Source of the DNA: Selaginella moellendorffii
Lineage: Eukaryota; Streptophyta; Lycopodiopsida; Selaginellales; Selaginellaceae
Assembly: GCF_000143415.4 (NCBI RefSeq)
Contig: NW_003314264.1
Location: forward strand, 1,504,733-1,568,732
Direction of reading: 5' to 3'
Length of the DNA: 64,000 nt
Shown: one piece after another, positions 23,438 through 34,285 of the stretch
Layout of the letters: each line of letters begins with the position of its first letter
Numbering within the stretch: position 1 is the stretch's first letter
The notes under the pieces: model-generated
What the model saw: the letters and a program-made list of their open reading frames with translations, nothing else
The model's database searches: none
What the model was told of the DNA's origin: nothing
Position numbers and translations under genes: made by a program

Positions 23438-25456
23438 TTCCGTGGCCTAGAGCTTAGGGTTCTAGCCTTTCTCGTGTCACTAGCGTTGACTTGGGCGTTG
23501 ACTAGTTGACTTTTCAGCCAGCTACTGGCCGATCGAAGCGTTCGCAGCTCGCCATCTAAAATGGCCTTGGCCATTTCTCGTCGCGGTTCGTGCACAATGC
23601 CGTGGACATCTCCTGCCTACAAGGAAAACAGTGATTGGATTTTAGCAAAGCTTTGCGAGAAAACTTTACCAAGTCCGCTGCTACATATTTCTCGATAAGA
23701 TTGTCGACCTGGGAGAGGATTTCTAGTAGGGCGCATCGATCTTTGTGTTGGTTATCTTGATCCCAGGAAAAATTGCCGCTCCCAGCGGAGCTCGCGTCCA
23801 GTCTCTCAAGTTCTGCCGAGAAAACTTGAATTAGTAGCAAAAGGAAGAACAGTACCTTCGGGGGTTTTTGCGCAAAGAACTCGAGCAAAACTGCGAAGGC
23901 CGGGTGGAATTCCATTCGGATTTGAGTTTATATCCCTGAAGAAACAAGAACAAAAGACAAAAGTGGGACTCCGTAAGAATATGCTCTTACTGGATGACAA
24001 AAGCTTTTCCCATACTGCCATCTTCTTCCTCTGTTATTTTGATCTTGTTCCTGGAGAAGACGTCAAGTTTTGCGTCGTAGAGCGGATCGTCTGGGGAGAT
24101 GGTCACCCAGATTTCCGCCTGCGAGCAAAGTCTCAAGTGGCAAGATGACAGTTGGTGTGAAGTTTTACCTCGTCAAAGGGATTGTAAGAAAGAGCGAATC
24201 CATAGTCCACAGCCAGTGTAACATTTGGAAGCTGGCCATAGCTGATGAACACCTATACTTGAGATTAATTTCGGGACAACAGTGATGCAAAGTAATCTTA
24301 CTTCATCACCAGTAGCGTAATCTCGATCTGCTATAACCTGAAAGATGCAAGGGTCAGTACATTGCTTTCAGAGAAAAAGGCGAAGGAACCATACTACGAC
24401 GCAGTTTTTATCGGGGTCATGCGAAAGAATAGACTCGCACTTCCAGTCGTGATTGATGAGATCAACGTAAGGAACCTGGTAAAAAATTCCATGGATGAGA
24501 AAGTGAAACTCTATCGAATGAGATCACCATTCCCAGCTCGCAGATGTCCGTCACTCGCCAAGAGCGCGTCGCCACTGTAAAAAACTTGCTCGAGAAATCA
24601 AGAAGAAAAACATTTACTTACCTATCGAGTATGCGTGCTTGAAGGCATCGTAAGACGCAGTTTCTCCAAAGATATGGCGACAACGAGAGATTGCCTGCGA
24701 GAAAAAAATTAAAAATCCACAAATTTGAGTTAGCACCGAAAGAAGATGATCCATTTGTGATACAAACGCTCTGGACGTCCGAAAATTCCATATCCAGCCA
24801 CCTCTCCCGTTGCGTAGTCTTGAAATAAACCGGACTGTGCCTCACACATTGAAGCTCTTCCTGCTTCCAAAACACCTGGAGCGCTACAAAACTAAGAACA
24901 CGAGGGAGAAGAAAATGGTAGACTTAACTGTGTTGTTTAGTTCAACCAGCGAGGGAAGAATTCCCATGTAAGGATCCCAGGCTGAGTTCTACGATAGTTT
25001 CTTAGCTCTCGACTTTGCGATGAATGAAGAACACTAGTACCTGGCCTTTGTTCCACTGGGCGAGGATGAAAAGGGCCAGCCGCGACCATTCCGTGGCCTG
25101 CGCAGGCAAAAATCTCGCGACTTCGTCTTGTAGGCATCGAGAAGTGATCATCTGTCAAAGGAGGTAAGCAATGCACATATGTAGAACAAGCGAGCATCTT
25201 ACAAGACTAGGTGGAACTTCCAGCATGCGCTCTCCAGCTCGAATTGGACGAGACGCAAACATTCCACTGCAAAGCATTGATCTTGCTATCAAATGGGGCA
25301 AAGAAAAACGAGTGAAAGATCGCGATGCTCTCACCGCCCGGAAGAACAAGCGCCAATCGAGAGCGCCGATTGCTGCGCATTGCTTAGGGCGCCTTGCGTC
25401 CTCAGCCACGAGAGGAAATGGCTCGTCTTCGAGCCAAGCGCCTTTGAATCGAGCAT
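23434..25456 (-). CDS. SET-domain protein lysine methyltransferase (SETD6/RuBisCO-LSMT-like)
   Basis: A SET plus Rubisco-substrate-binding protein, likely methylating a lysine of a soluble protein. The start chosen is ATG 25456 (MLDSKALGSKTSHFLSWLRT), because it gives the family N-terminus LSIGACSSGR, which splices at CG/GTGAGA onto GMFASRPIRAGERMLEVPPS. Later exons give EVARFLPAQATEWSRLALFI, VPYVDLINHDWKCESILSHD (the SET NH motif region), and FISYGQLPNVTLAVDYGFAL (the conserved SYG and GF). The C-terminal substrate-binding part includes ALLEILSQVDNLIEKYVAAD. The last exon (acceptor near 23613) reads HEPRREMAKAILDGELRTLR and ends RPRK followed by TGA at 23436-23434. That stop lies inside the ATGATG of the TRMO gene. 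It is divergent from RPS2 with 180 bp between start codons. Confidence 0.85.
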
Positions 25457-25636
25457 TCCTTGCTCAGACCCTCAGATCCTCCGTCATCCAGCGGCTCAAA
25501 ACCACACACGTGGAACGATCTTACGGTCGGAATCCACCCTATCCAACGGCCGCAGGGTTTTAGATCCGACGGCTAGAGCTCCAGTGAAGGCATTAGGGTT
25601 TTACGATCTTTAGGGTTCTTGGAGGGCGGCCGCAAA
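25457..25636 (+). promoter_or_regulatory. RPS2/SET divergent promoter with telo-box motifs
   Basis: TTAGGGTTTT at 25593-25602 and TTTAGGGTTC at about 25609-25618 are telo-box motifs (reverse of AAACCCTAA). They are characteristic of plant ribosomal-protein and translation-factor promoters, close to the transcription start. A further AGGGTTTTAG lies at 25554-25563. No TATA box is visible, as usual for this gene class. Confidence 0.6.
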
Positions 25637-26537
25637 ATGGCGGAGAGGGGAGGAGGAGGAGGAGGCGAGCAGCGCGAGCGCGGTGGATTCGGCCGGGGCT
25701 TCGGCGGTCGCGGCAGGGATCGCGGCCGTGGCGACCGCGGCCGCGGCCGGCGCTCCAGGCGCGCGGACGAGGAGGAGAAATGGGTGCCGGTGACCAAGCT
25801 CGGCCGCCTCGTCAAGGACGGTAAGATTAGGAGCCTCGAGCAGATCTATCTCTTCTCCCTCCCCATCAAGGAGCACCAGATCGTCGAGTTCTTCCTCGGC
25901 AGCGCGCTCAAGGACGAGGTGATGAAGATCATGCCAGTGCAAAAGCAGACGCGCGCCGGGCAGAGGACGCGATTCAAGGCCTTTGTGGTGGTGGGCGACA
26001 ACAATGGCCACGTTGGTCTGGGCGTCAAGTGCAGCAAGGAGGTGGCGACCGCGATCCGAGGCGCGATCATCCTCGCCAAGCTCGCGGTGATCCCAGTGAG
26101 GCGAGGCTACTGGGGAAACAAGATAGGCAAGCCACACACCGTCCCGTGCAAGGTCACTGGGAAATGCGGCTCGGTGACTGTCCGGATGGTGCCAGCGCCC
26201 CGAGGAGCTGGGATCGTTGCCGCTCGCGTCCCCAAAAAGGTGCTCCAGTTTGCCGGGATCGAGGACGTTTTCACCTCGTCGCGCGGATCGACCAAGACTC
26301 TGGGAAACTTCGTCAAGGTGAGGATTGATCTGATCGTTCTTCTTTCACTCTCGACGAGTTTTTCTTGGTTTTTGGCAGGCTACGTACGACTGTCTGTTGA
26401 AGACGTATGGGTTCCTCACCCCGGATCTGTGGAAGGAGACCCGGTTTACCAAGTCGCCGTTCCAGGAGTTCACGGACTACCTGTCCAAGCCTACCAAGTT
26501 GGTGATCGAGGACGTCGAGAAGGCCCCGGTGTACTGA
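25637..26537 (+). CDS. RPS2: 40S ribosomal protein S2 (uS5)
   Basis: A small-subunit protein at the mRNA entry and decoding side. Two exons (25637-26317 and 26379-26537, phase 0, intron 61 nt) give 279 residues, the normal length. The N-terminus is the usual RG-rich tail ([19 protein letters not shown]), a likely arginine methylation target. The double-stranded-RNA-binding-like S5 domain follows ([40 protein letters not shown]), then [20 protein letters not shown], and the C-terminal [17 protein letters not shown]. Translation runs without a break to TGA at 26535-26537. Telo-boxes in the promoter fit coordinated ribosomal-protein expression. Confidence 0.97.
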
Positions 26538-26752
26538 GTAGTACTACTACTATTCCCTGTTTCATCTTTTTGGAGCTTGAATACCAAAGTTTTTGATTTG
26601 CTCAGTGATATCGAGTAAGATGATCTTCTAGACAAGCTGCCAGAAACGAAGAAAGAGAGAGAGATCAGAGTTTTAGATCGAGCTCATGTTCTTTCTTACA
26701 TCGAGAACTGGAAAGCCTGGAGTTTTCTCGTAAGCGTTTGGGAGAAGTTGGA

Positions 26753-27493
26753 TCATCCGGCGAGGGGATTCGAGTGCATGGTGACTCTGTTTAGCCTGAT
26801 CTCCGCCAAGGGACGATCTCCAGCACCTGTTTGTGTCTGTAGCGAAGAAACTGTGAAGAACACTATCGATCGAAAGCAAGAAAAGCGTGTTAACCTTCTC
26901 CATGAGGTCGAGAACTTCGAAGCCATGGATGACTTTGCCAAAGACGGTGTAGAGGCCGTTTAAGTGGGGCTGCTTGGCATACGTGACGAAGAACTGGCTC
27001 CCATTCGTGTTTGGTCCGCTGTTGGCCATGGCAAGGATTCCTCTCGCGTTGTGCTGATACAGGAAAGAGAGTAAGAACAATCGCTCAGCTCAATCTTATC
27101 ATCCAAGGAGAAGAAAGAAAGAAAGAAGAAAATTTTCTACCTTGAGAGACTCGCGAATCTCATCGTTAAACTTGCGACCCCAAATGCTGGTACCTCCGCG
27201 CCCAGTTCCAGTGGGATCGCCTCCTTGGATCATGAATCCTTTGATGTTGCGGTGGAAGATTGTGCCGTCGTAGTAGCCGCTCGCGCACAGCGCCAGGAAA
27301 TTCTACACCTCCAACATGAAATTCTTTCAGTCTCTCTCGCGCTCTCTCTTCTAAGATTTTACCTCGGCTGTCTTTGGGACCTCGTCGCAGAAGATCTCGC
27401 ACTTGATATCTCCCAGATTGGTGTGCAATGTGATCGACTACAATGAAACAAGAAGATTTCAGCTCCAATCGCAGCAGAGACTCTGCTCACCAT
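26753..27493 (-). CDS. Cyclophilin-type peptidyl-prolyl isomerase, CYP18-1/PPIL3 type
   Basis: PPIL3-type cyclophilins are about 160 residues and associate with the spliceosome in animals. The first coding exon is the ATG alone (27493-27491), followed at once by GTGAGC. The acceptor TTGTAG leads into [20 protein letters not shown], matching the family N-terminus. Then come [80 protein letters not shown] and the C-terminus [20 protein letters not shown]. Catalytic residues of the fold are present (R of [17 protein letters not shown], the GLYTVFG histidine region). The stop is at 26753. It is convergent with RPS2 and tail-to-head with the AIR carboxylase stop (27558), leaving 64 bp for its promoter and leader unless these overlap the neighbour. 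Confidence 0.93.
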
Positions 27494-27557
27494 CGTCTCC
27501 CTCCCAAGAACCCTAGACTTGGGTTTTAAGTTAATTCTTTACACAAAGCTTTAAAGA

Positions 27558-30500
27558 CTATGTGGCTTTCTCTCGCAAATAGTTTTCCCACCCCATGGCT
27601 TCCAATCTCTCTGCCTTCTCCATCACCTTCCTTTCTAGCTCCTCTTTGTAGGATATCATCCTGGAAGAGAAGAAACGAGGTCGTTTTAATGGGTGAAACC
27701 ATTGCAAACTCACTTGTCAAGCATTCTCGGGTCCCAAACTTGCAAGAACCTCGCAGCTAAAATCCCTGCGTTTGCTCCATTGTCCACTGCAACCCACGCA
27801 ACCGGCTCTGGCTACGATCACACAAAGTGACAGTTGGTCGATGATTCTTTCAGCTGAACTGGTAACTTACTTGCACAGCGATTGGATGCTCGACTCCGTG
27901 CTTCAATGAGCCTTTGCTGGTTGGAACCCCGATCACTGGAAGTGGCGTGGCACCGGCAACAATGCCTGCGAAAACAACGAAAAGATAAGCATACGAGTAG
28001 AAGATCACCAGGGACTGACCAGGTAACTCGGAGTAACCGATCGATACGACGACGAGAACTTTGAGACCTTTCGCGTGAGCATTTTTCACATAGTTGCTGG
28101 ATACTGCTACGATCTACACAAGAATAGAGTTAATGCTTCCATCAAATATAACAAAACGATTTTAGTACCTCACAAGGCACACCAAACAATTCCAGCGCTG
28201 CGGCAGCAGCCTTCTCGGGAGTTCCCGCGCAAGTCGTCAAGATTCCCACGACAGGAGGAGCAGCTGCGGAGTTACATTCGCTCGGTAGTCATTCGTAGAA
28301 TTAATCACAGTACCAGATTCCTTTGCATTGTAGATGTCGCTGCCAACAAACGCTTCCAGCTTTTCCAGACACTGCGATCTCCTCTCTTCTCCTTGGTGTG
28401 CGATAACCCTGTACAAAAACAACGTTTGGAAAAACCAAGAGAACGGAAACACTTCGACGTACTTCGATTGGAGGTGTTCGTCGGAAGTACCCAGTATCCT
28501 CACGGCTAGAAGTCCTGCGTTCTCCGCATCATCGACGGCTACAGTAGCAACAGGAATTCCCGTTGGCATCTGTCGTGAAAAGAATTTCCTTCTCTTTCTG
28601 ATTGCGAAAGCCAACTGTTTTACCTGAGCAATCGACAAGAAGGAATCCAGTCCTCTTAATGCCGTGACATCGACCGGAACACCGATAGCTGGGAGAGGCG
28701 TAATGCTGCCAACCATTCCTGAACCAAACCTCGAAAAGTCGATAGAGAAAACAGAAGAAAAAATTCTACAAAAAGAATTGACTAACCGGGAAGGTGCGCA
28801 GCACCACCAGCACCAGCGATAATCACGTTGAGATTGTCAAGGTGAGCATTCGATGCGTAGCTATACATTCGTTCCGCGGTCCTGTGAGCCGAGACAATCG
28901 TCATCTACGCACAAACAACTTAGCTAGAAAAACGGCATACTAATTCACATACCTGATACTTTACACCAAAACGATCAAGAAGTTTTCCGGCGTGTCTCAT
29001 GGTAGAAAGATCTGAATCCGAACCCATGATAATTCCCACAGCCGGTTTTTCTAGCTTTGAGAAAACTATATATTAAGTGAGACAGGGAAACGAAAACATA
29101 AAACCGATCTTACCTGTCGGATGTTTGCATTCAGCTTCTGAACCATCCGTGATTTGACGCATTCGTTGTTTCACGATGGCCATCGATGGCCCCACAACTG
29201 TGACATGACCCATTTTTCGTTGTCTCCGAAACGCTACGCTCAGTGTGAAGCCCAAGTCGAACTACTCAATAATGATAGCAAACCTCGCTTGTGGTACCAA
29301 TGTACACTAGCACCTGGAATGCTAAACGCCTTGTTCATTATCTTTTGTGCGATAGATGCACCGAGTTCACCCTGAATGCTCGCAAACAATGAGCTACAAC
29401 ACGAAGAAATAAGAACGTTACCTCTTCAGCCAAAATGTTATACATTCCTGCTGCTGAAACTTTCATGGAAGTGTCACCGAGTGGCAAGCCTAGGACAGCA
29501 CGAAGGTGCTGTTCAAACTGCGAAACGTAGCATGCTTCGATAGTAAGATGGCCACTGTTATGCGGTCGTGGTGCAACCTCATTCAGCAAAATCTACAAGA
29601 AAAGATAGAAACAATCAAGAGAAAAAAACGTATACCAGATTATCAGAAGCCAAAAACTGCTCGACGCAAAAAACTCCAGCGCCACCAAATGAGGCTACAG
29701 CTTTTGCTGCTATGTCCAGTGCTGTCTTCTCGGCAGCTTTCGGAATCAGGGCCGGTGCTAGCACTGTATGGCAGATGCTCCTCCTGGACAAATCAGAGAA
29801 GTTCTGAATACAAAGGAAAACGAGTAAGCTAGCCTTGCCTTTGAGTAGTCTCTACCAGTTGATAGCACCGTGTTGTTCCATCTATGCCACGGGCAACCAT
29901 CACTGCTAGTTCCTAAAAGAATGAATCAAGCAGGTGCAAACGCAGAAAAACTACAAACCTTCTCAAAAGACACCCACTTCTCCGCAAACAGACCTTGCTC
30001 AAAACCTCCCAATGCTGTGGTGACAAGAGAAGAACCACTTAGCGAGCATTGAACACGGAAGGGCTATCTTACCTTTCACAGACGGAAGCAAGTCACTTTT
30101 GCTTCTCACTGCGATGTTCCCGCGGCCATCGTAAGCAAACCGGCGGCATTTTAGCATGAACGGGTATCCCAGAACAGAAGCTGCATCCTCCAAGCTTTCT
30201 AAGCCAGTAACCTGTGAACTAATGTCGATCAAACATTTCAAAACTGTAGAGCTCTAGACAAACCTCCACGAACTCAGGAACTGGAACACCATACTTTCTA
30301 AAATGCAGCTTCTGACGATACTTGTCCTGCAAGAAGGAAACAACGATTATCTACATTTGCTCGGAAACTGCTAACCTGAATCGTCTTAATAGTACTCGAG
30401 CTCGGTTCCACGCGAACTCCCTGCTTTTCAAGCTCGTCAAGTGTTCCCGCATCAACATGCTCTATCTCCATAGTCACGACATCACACCTGAAATGACGAA

Positions 30501-30939
30501 ACGAAGTTTAGCAACGAAAGAACAAGAAAAGCTGGTATACGCTTTGGCGAACTCCAAAACAGCATATCTATCGTCAAACTCCGCAACAACATGACGGTGA
30601 GCAAGAGCACTGGCAGGACAAATCGCCGAAGGGTCCAGAACCGCGACTTTGACACCCATCGCCGAGCCAGCTTCGCACAGCATTCGGCCCAATTGCCCTC
30701 CTCCCAGGACTCCCACCACAGCATCGTCTAGCCAAAACCTCCTGCCAGAGCAAATTCTTCTTCTAGAACGAAAGAAAGACTAAGAGGATTTACCCCGATG
30801 GAAGCTGCTGCTGCTGTAAAGCCGCTTGGTTCAGCGCTCTCGCAAAGGAGATCCGAGCGGCAGTGCTCGCCTCGCCGATCCGGAGACGGCATTGGTTTGC
30901 AAAGCATCGAGAATGCGGCGGCACGGCTGACGCTGCCAT
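27558..30939 (-). CDS. Phosphoribosylaminoimidazole carboxylase (PurK-PurE) with an extra degenerate PurE domain
   Basis: Purine biosynthesis: ATP-dependent carboxylation of AIR (PurK), then mutase conversion to CAIR (PurE), in plastids of plants. The start is ATG 30939 ([20 protein letters not shown], transit-peptide-like). PurK follows: [20 protein letters not shown], an ATP-grasp with [20 protein letters not shown], and [16 protein letters not shown]. PurE 1 is canonical: [50 protein letters not shown]. After [20 protein letters not shown], a 50-nt intron leads to a second PurE-like unit. It begins [20 protein letters not shown] and keeps [32 protein letters not shown] and [15 protein letters not shown], but has lost SDSD, SAHRT and GGAAHLPG (now [17 protein letters not shown]). 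The stop is TAG at 27558. Confidence 0.9.
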
Positions 30940-31062
30940 GAGCTAGAACCCTAATTTCACTTCGAGGGTTTTAGGGAACCGTTAACTTCGGCTTGAGGGA
31001 GGAGTGGACACACAAAACGAGGAAACTAACTGATACAATGACTGCTCTCCCTATCAAAGCTA

Positions 31063-31807
31063 TCACTCCGGCACGAACAGATCGGTGACTACGACGAGGA
31101 GTGGGCGATCGAAGCCGAGACCGCCTTCTCCTTCCTGGCATCGCTTGTGCTCGACGGTGCTCGACTTGGGCACGATGATGCGTAGAATTCCCTTCCAGGC
31201 CTGCGCGGTGACGCCCTCGGTGCATGCATTGCGCGGGAGAGCAAAGCGGAGCTCGAAGAGCCAGTTGAGAGCCCAGTCGGGGAGTTCGAGCGCTCGGGGG
31301 ACCGCGGCGCTGTAGCGAGCTCGGACGCTGATAAAGCCGTGCTGCACCACGACCTCGAGCTCCTCCTTCTCGAACCCGCCCGCGACGGCGCGGATTTGCA
31401 CGGCCTCTGCCTCGCGGAAGTACTGCCGCACGAACAGATTCTTGCGGGGGCGCAGCTCGCCGGTGAGATCGATCACCATCCAGTTCACCCAATCGCCGTT
31501 CCCGTCGTCGTCGTCGCCAACTGCGCGCACAGATCGAGCAGGATCGAGCAAAGGATTAGCGGAGGAGGAAGAAACAAAGAAGAAAGAGATAGAGACAAGG
31601 GAAGTCGATCGGATCGGCGAGTGCGGATGGAGGAACTAGAGCTCCTCGCGAGCCGCTGCGCTTGATCTTGATTCTCGGACTGAGCTCCTCCTTGCGCACC
31701 GCTGGCGCCTTGACAAAGCCAGCGCCTTTGGCTGCCGCGGTGGTCGCCGCCATCGCCATCGCAGAGACGCCGCGAAAAACACCGGCATTCCCCAGCAAAC
31801 GATCCAT
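31063..31807 (-). CDS. HSP20/alpha-crystallin-like protein, possibly organellar
   Basis: Two exons joined near 31630/31520. The start is ATG 31807 (MDRLLGNAGVFRGVSAMAMA), followed by an Ala-rich stretch and basic residues, like an organelle transit peptide. The second exon has a weak alpha-crystallin pattern: VQIRAVAGGFEKEELEVVVQ, HGFISVRARY, WLFELRFALPRNACTEGVTA, KGILRIIVPKSSTVEHK. These match the beta-strand order and the G-hydrophobic-L-hydrophobic-hydrophobic-PK signature of small HSPs. Divergence from the class II gene at 8.0 kb is large. The donor is uncertain because the exon 1 end has no strong GT context. A chaperone role is inferred from the fold only. A TATTTAAG element sits about 35-45 bp upstream of the start codon. 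Confidence 0.6.
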
Positions 31808-31988
31808 CCCACCTCGCCAGAAACATGGAACGATGGATGCTTAAATACGTACTACTGGCGATACGGTCGTGAAGCGAGACACGCTAGCATATTCCGTTCC
31901 GTCAGTGGTGCTATTGTATATTCTACTAGATAAATAAAACTTTGCAAAACGTCGTTTGTAAAGAATTTAAGATGAACCTTCATCCCCC

Positions 31989-32230
31989 AAGCTTTCCAAG
32001 CCAGTAACCTGAGAACTATCGTGAGCGATTCAACATATCAAAACTGTAGAATTCTAGACAAGCCTCCACGAACTCAAGAACTGGAATACTGGAATGCAGC
32101 TTCTGACGATTTTGTCCTGGAAGAAGGAGACGAAGATGAGAACCGCTAATCTGAATTGTCTTAATTGTACTCGAGCTCGGTAACTCCCTGCTTTTCAAGC
32201 TCGCCAAGTATTTCCGCATCAACATACTAA
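31989..32230 (-). pseudogene. Degenerate duplicate of an AIR carboxylase (PurK) gene segment
   Basis: This stretch aligns by eye with 30192-30458 of the functional gene in the same orientation. Shared blocks include AAGCTTTC-AAGCCAGTAACCTG, CCTCCACGAACTCA-GAACTGGAA, TGCAGCTTCTGACGAT and GTACTCGAGCTCGGT, with small deletions between them. It includes the intron as well as exon sequence, so it arose by DNA duplication, not retroposition. Several indels break the frame and no promoter or start is present. Confidence 0.85.
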
Positions 32231-32249
32231 CATAGGTTTAAGATTTTGC

Positions 32250-32490
32250 TTCCAGAAGTTCTCGACGGCGCGAACCTCAAAAGTCAGCTTTATATTCAGA
32301 AAAAATCACTCAAACACGAGACCTTGTAGCCGCTCTTTTTTTGCAAAGCTTTGGTGGAATGACTCATGCTGTAGATGTAGAGCGGCTGCTTGCTCGAAAA
32401 TCCTCGCTTCCAAAGCAAAAAGACGTCAGAAACTCTTACACTATGGTAGAACCGCGGCCAGATTTCTCCAGGGCGAGAGAGGAATCTCGA
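32250..32490 (-). pseudogene. Degenerate fragment of the DUF829 gene (3' part)
   Basis: Blocks such as CACGAGACCTTGTAGCCGCT, CTGTAGATGTAGAGC, GGCTGCTTGCTCGA and GATTTCTCCAGG match 38188-38480 in the intact DUF829 gene, in the same order and orientation but with deletions. The upstream block CCAGAAGTTCTCGACGGC also matches the 238-bp repeat found beside the intact gene. It is non-coding as it stands. Confidence 0.75.
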
Positions 32491-32579
32491 TCGAGGAGGA
32501 AACGAGGAAGAACGAAGAAGAAGGGGAGGGTGGCAATTCTTCTTTCTTCTTGAGATAGGGTTTAGGGCTTCTTGTCATG

Positions 32580-33438
32580 GGAGGACTGCCCGTTTAGAAG
32601 ACCGCAGCACACTGGAGGTGGTGAACCACGTGTTCGCGGGCTCGGATCCCGAAGAAAAGCAAAGAATTGTGGAGCTGCTGCATTGTGTCGGTGTCCGTTT
32701 TGGCAGGGACATTGCTCGCCGCCTTGACGAGCCAGAGGAAGTGCGCAAGTTACTTGGACGCCCTCTTTCGAGCTCCATCGCCAAGCCGCTGATAGCTCAC
32801 AAGCTGCTCAATCAATGTAAGTAGTATTCTATGGTTCCACTAATAACTGCCTAATATCTTACTTGTCCCCTTGGCGGTGTCGCCTATGCGTAGGTGCGCT
32901 TTATCTTGATCACAAAGAGGACAGGCAATCTAAGCTCGCTGATTAGACACATGTTCAAGCGAGTTACGGTTCCCAAGCACATCTACAAGCCCTTGTTACT
33001 GCCGCTGATAGATGGAGTGGACCAAACCTTTGATAATTCAGATGATGCTTACGATGCATACGAAGCCATGGTAGCAACATCTTGGCACTGCTGTGACATT
33101 CGACAAGGTCGGACGAACCATGTGACAACGATTCCGAAGTCTTCCGCTTTTGTTCCCAAGAAGGCAAGCTGATGAGAGCCGGCCCTGAGAACACTAGTGA
33201 TACTTCCTGCGTCGGGGCGCTCATGTACGATATGGACGAGGTTTTCAGCTAGGACGCAATCGGAAGCTTTGCGATCGGCGTGGTTCTGATCCAGGATTTC
33301 ATCTGGGTGTTCAAGTTCATTCCGGAGAGCTTTGATCCCGTGGCATGTCTCTACGTGTTGCTCCGCGAGGGTGGACTTGGACTGAAGATGCTCACCAAGC
33401 TCATGTGCGCCCAGCCGGTTCTACTTGGTGTTCTCTGA
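32580..33438 (+). pseudogene. Broken unidentified gene
   Basis: A plus-strand coding-like stretch (RLEDRSTLEVVNHVFAGSDP, EEKQRIVELLHCVGVRFGRD, EEVRKLLGRPLSSSIAKPLI) ends at a good donor (CAAT/GTAAGT). It continues after TAG/GTGCG with ALYLDHKEDRQSKLAD, which then hits a stop. The continuation MFKRVTVPKHIYKPLLLPLI is in another frame. A last in-frame block reads VLIQDFIWVFKFIPESFDPV, then GGLGLKMLTKLMCAQPVLLG and TGA at 33438. An in-frame TAG lies near 33252. The ALYLD...KHIYKPLLLPLI part loosely resembles the end of RNase III-type domains, but this is weak. I treat it as a pseudogene of unknown family. Confidence 0.5.
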
Positions 33439-33759
33439 ACCTTCCTCTTGTTCCTTGCTTGATGTTTCCGAAGCAACAAAACATATGGAGTTTTATAGTT
33501 AGTCCATTTAAATTGGTTAAGGTGTTTTGGATTTATCCTCAACTAAAGATATATTACATTTGTCAACTGATTTTCGTCAACTTTCATTTCTTGGATTATA
33601 TAAAGGCCTTCCACAAAGAAATTCTCTTCTAGATATCATTGTGATTGTTTTTGCTTGTACTTTTGTAAGTGTGCATTTAGATAGAACATGGAATACTTTG
33701 CTGCTAATTGCTAAATACCATGCCAAATGCCAAAACATTAACCACACTGAAGAGAACAC

Positions 33760-33865
33760 AAGCAACTCAAGTGTTTATACTTTGCATCATGAGTCATAGT
33801 GATTGATTTTCTTATTTTTTCTCCATCTTCTTGTTCTCAAATGCAAAAGAGGATTTTCATTTGTC
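33760..33865 (+). repeat. Duplicated fragment of the LRR gene 5' end
   Basis: The block around TATACTTTGCATCATGAGT, then AGTGATTG-TTTTCTTATTT, CATCTTCT-TTCTCAAATGCA and AAGAGGA, corresponds to 35533-35643. That region holds the leader, start codon and signal-peptide codons of the LRR receptor-like gene. Deletions after the ATG destroy the frame, and nothing of the LRR region follows. Confidence 0.75.
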
Positions 33866-34285
33866 CTATTTTGGCTGGTTTGATAGATCGAATGAGGTTT
33901 CCGTCCAGCAAGCGATTTGGTAGGCGCCGAATATTTGGATTTGGCACGCAACTTATTTTTGTCAGCCCGTTGGAACAAGCGCAGATAGATGCCGATTTGA
34001 AATTCCATTTTGTCATGGATCATGGTCGCCTCGGCTCACATAATGGTGTTTTGTGTTTCGGCCCGTTCTTCCTGCTTCTTCAAGTAGGTATTGGATAAGT
34101 GTGGTTTCATTCACTGTTCCTCACATCGATTGGCGCAAGGCTCAAAAATATGCTCAATGCATTCTCTTGGAAAAAGAAGGCCGTGTGCCTTGGTGACGTC
34201 GTGGGAGTCCTTGAGATAGATAAGGGTAACATTCCATTCTCAAATAAAATTAAACTTAGATTCAACTTATTCTTTGAGATTTGTA

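Noticed and set aside
25155-25409. Frame starting MAEDARRPKQCAAIGALDW as the SET protein N-terminus
   Set aside because: The overlapping frame from ATG 25456 gives family-like FLSWLRTQGALSNAQ...IGACSSGR and splices through a strong GTGAGA donor onto GMFASRPIRAG; the longer frame does not resemble the family.
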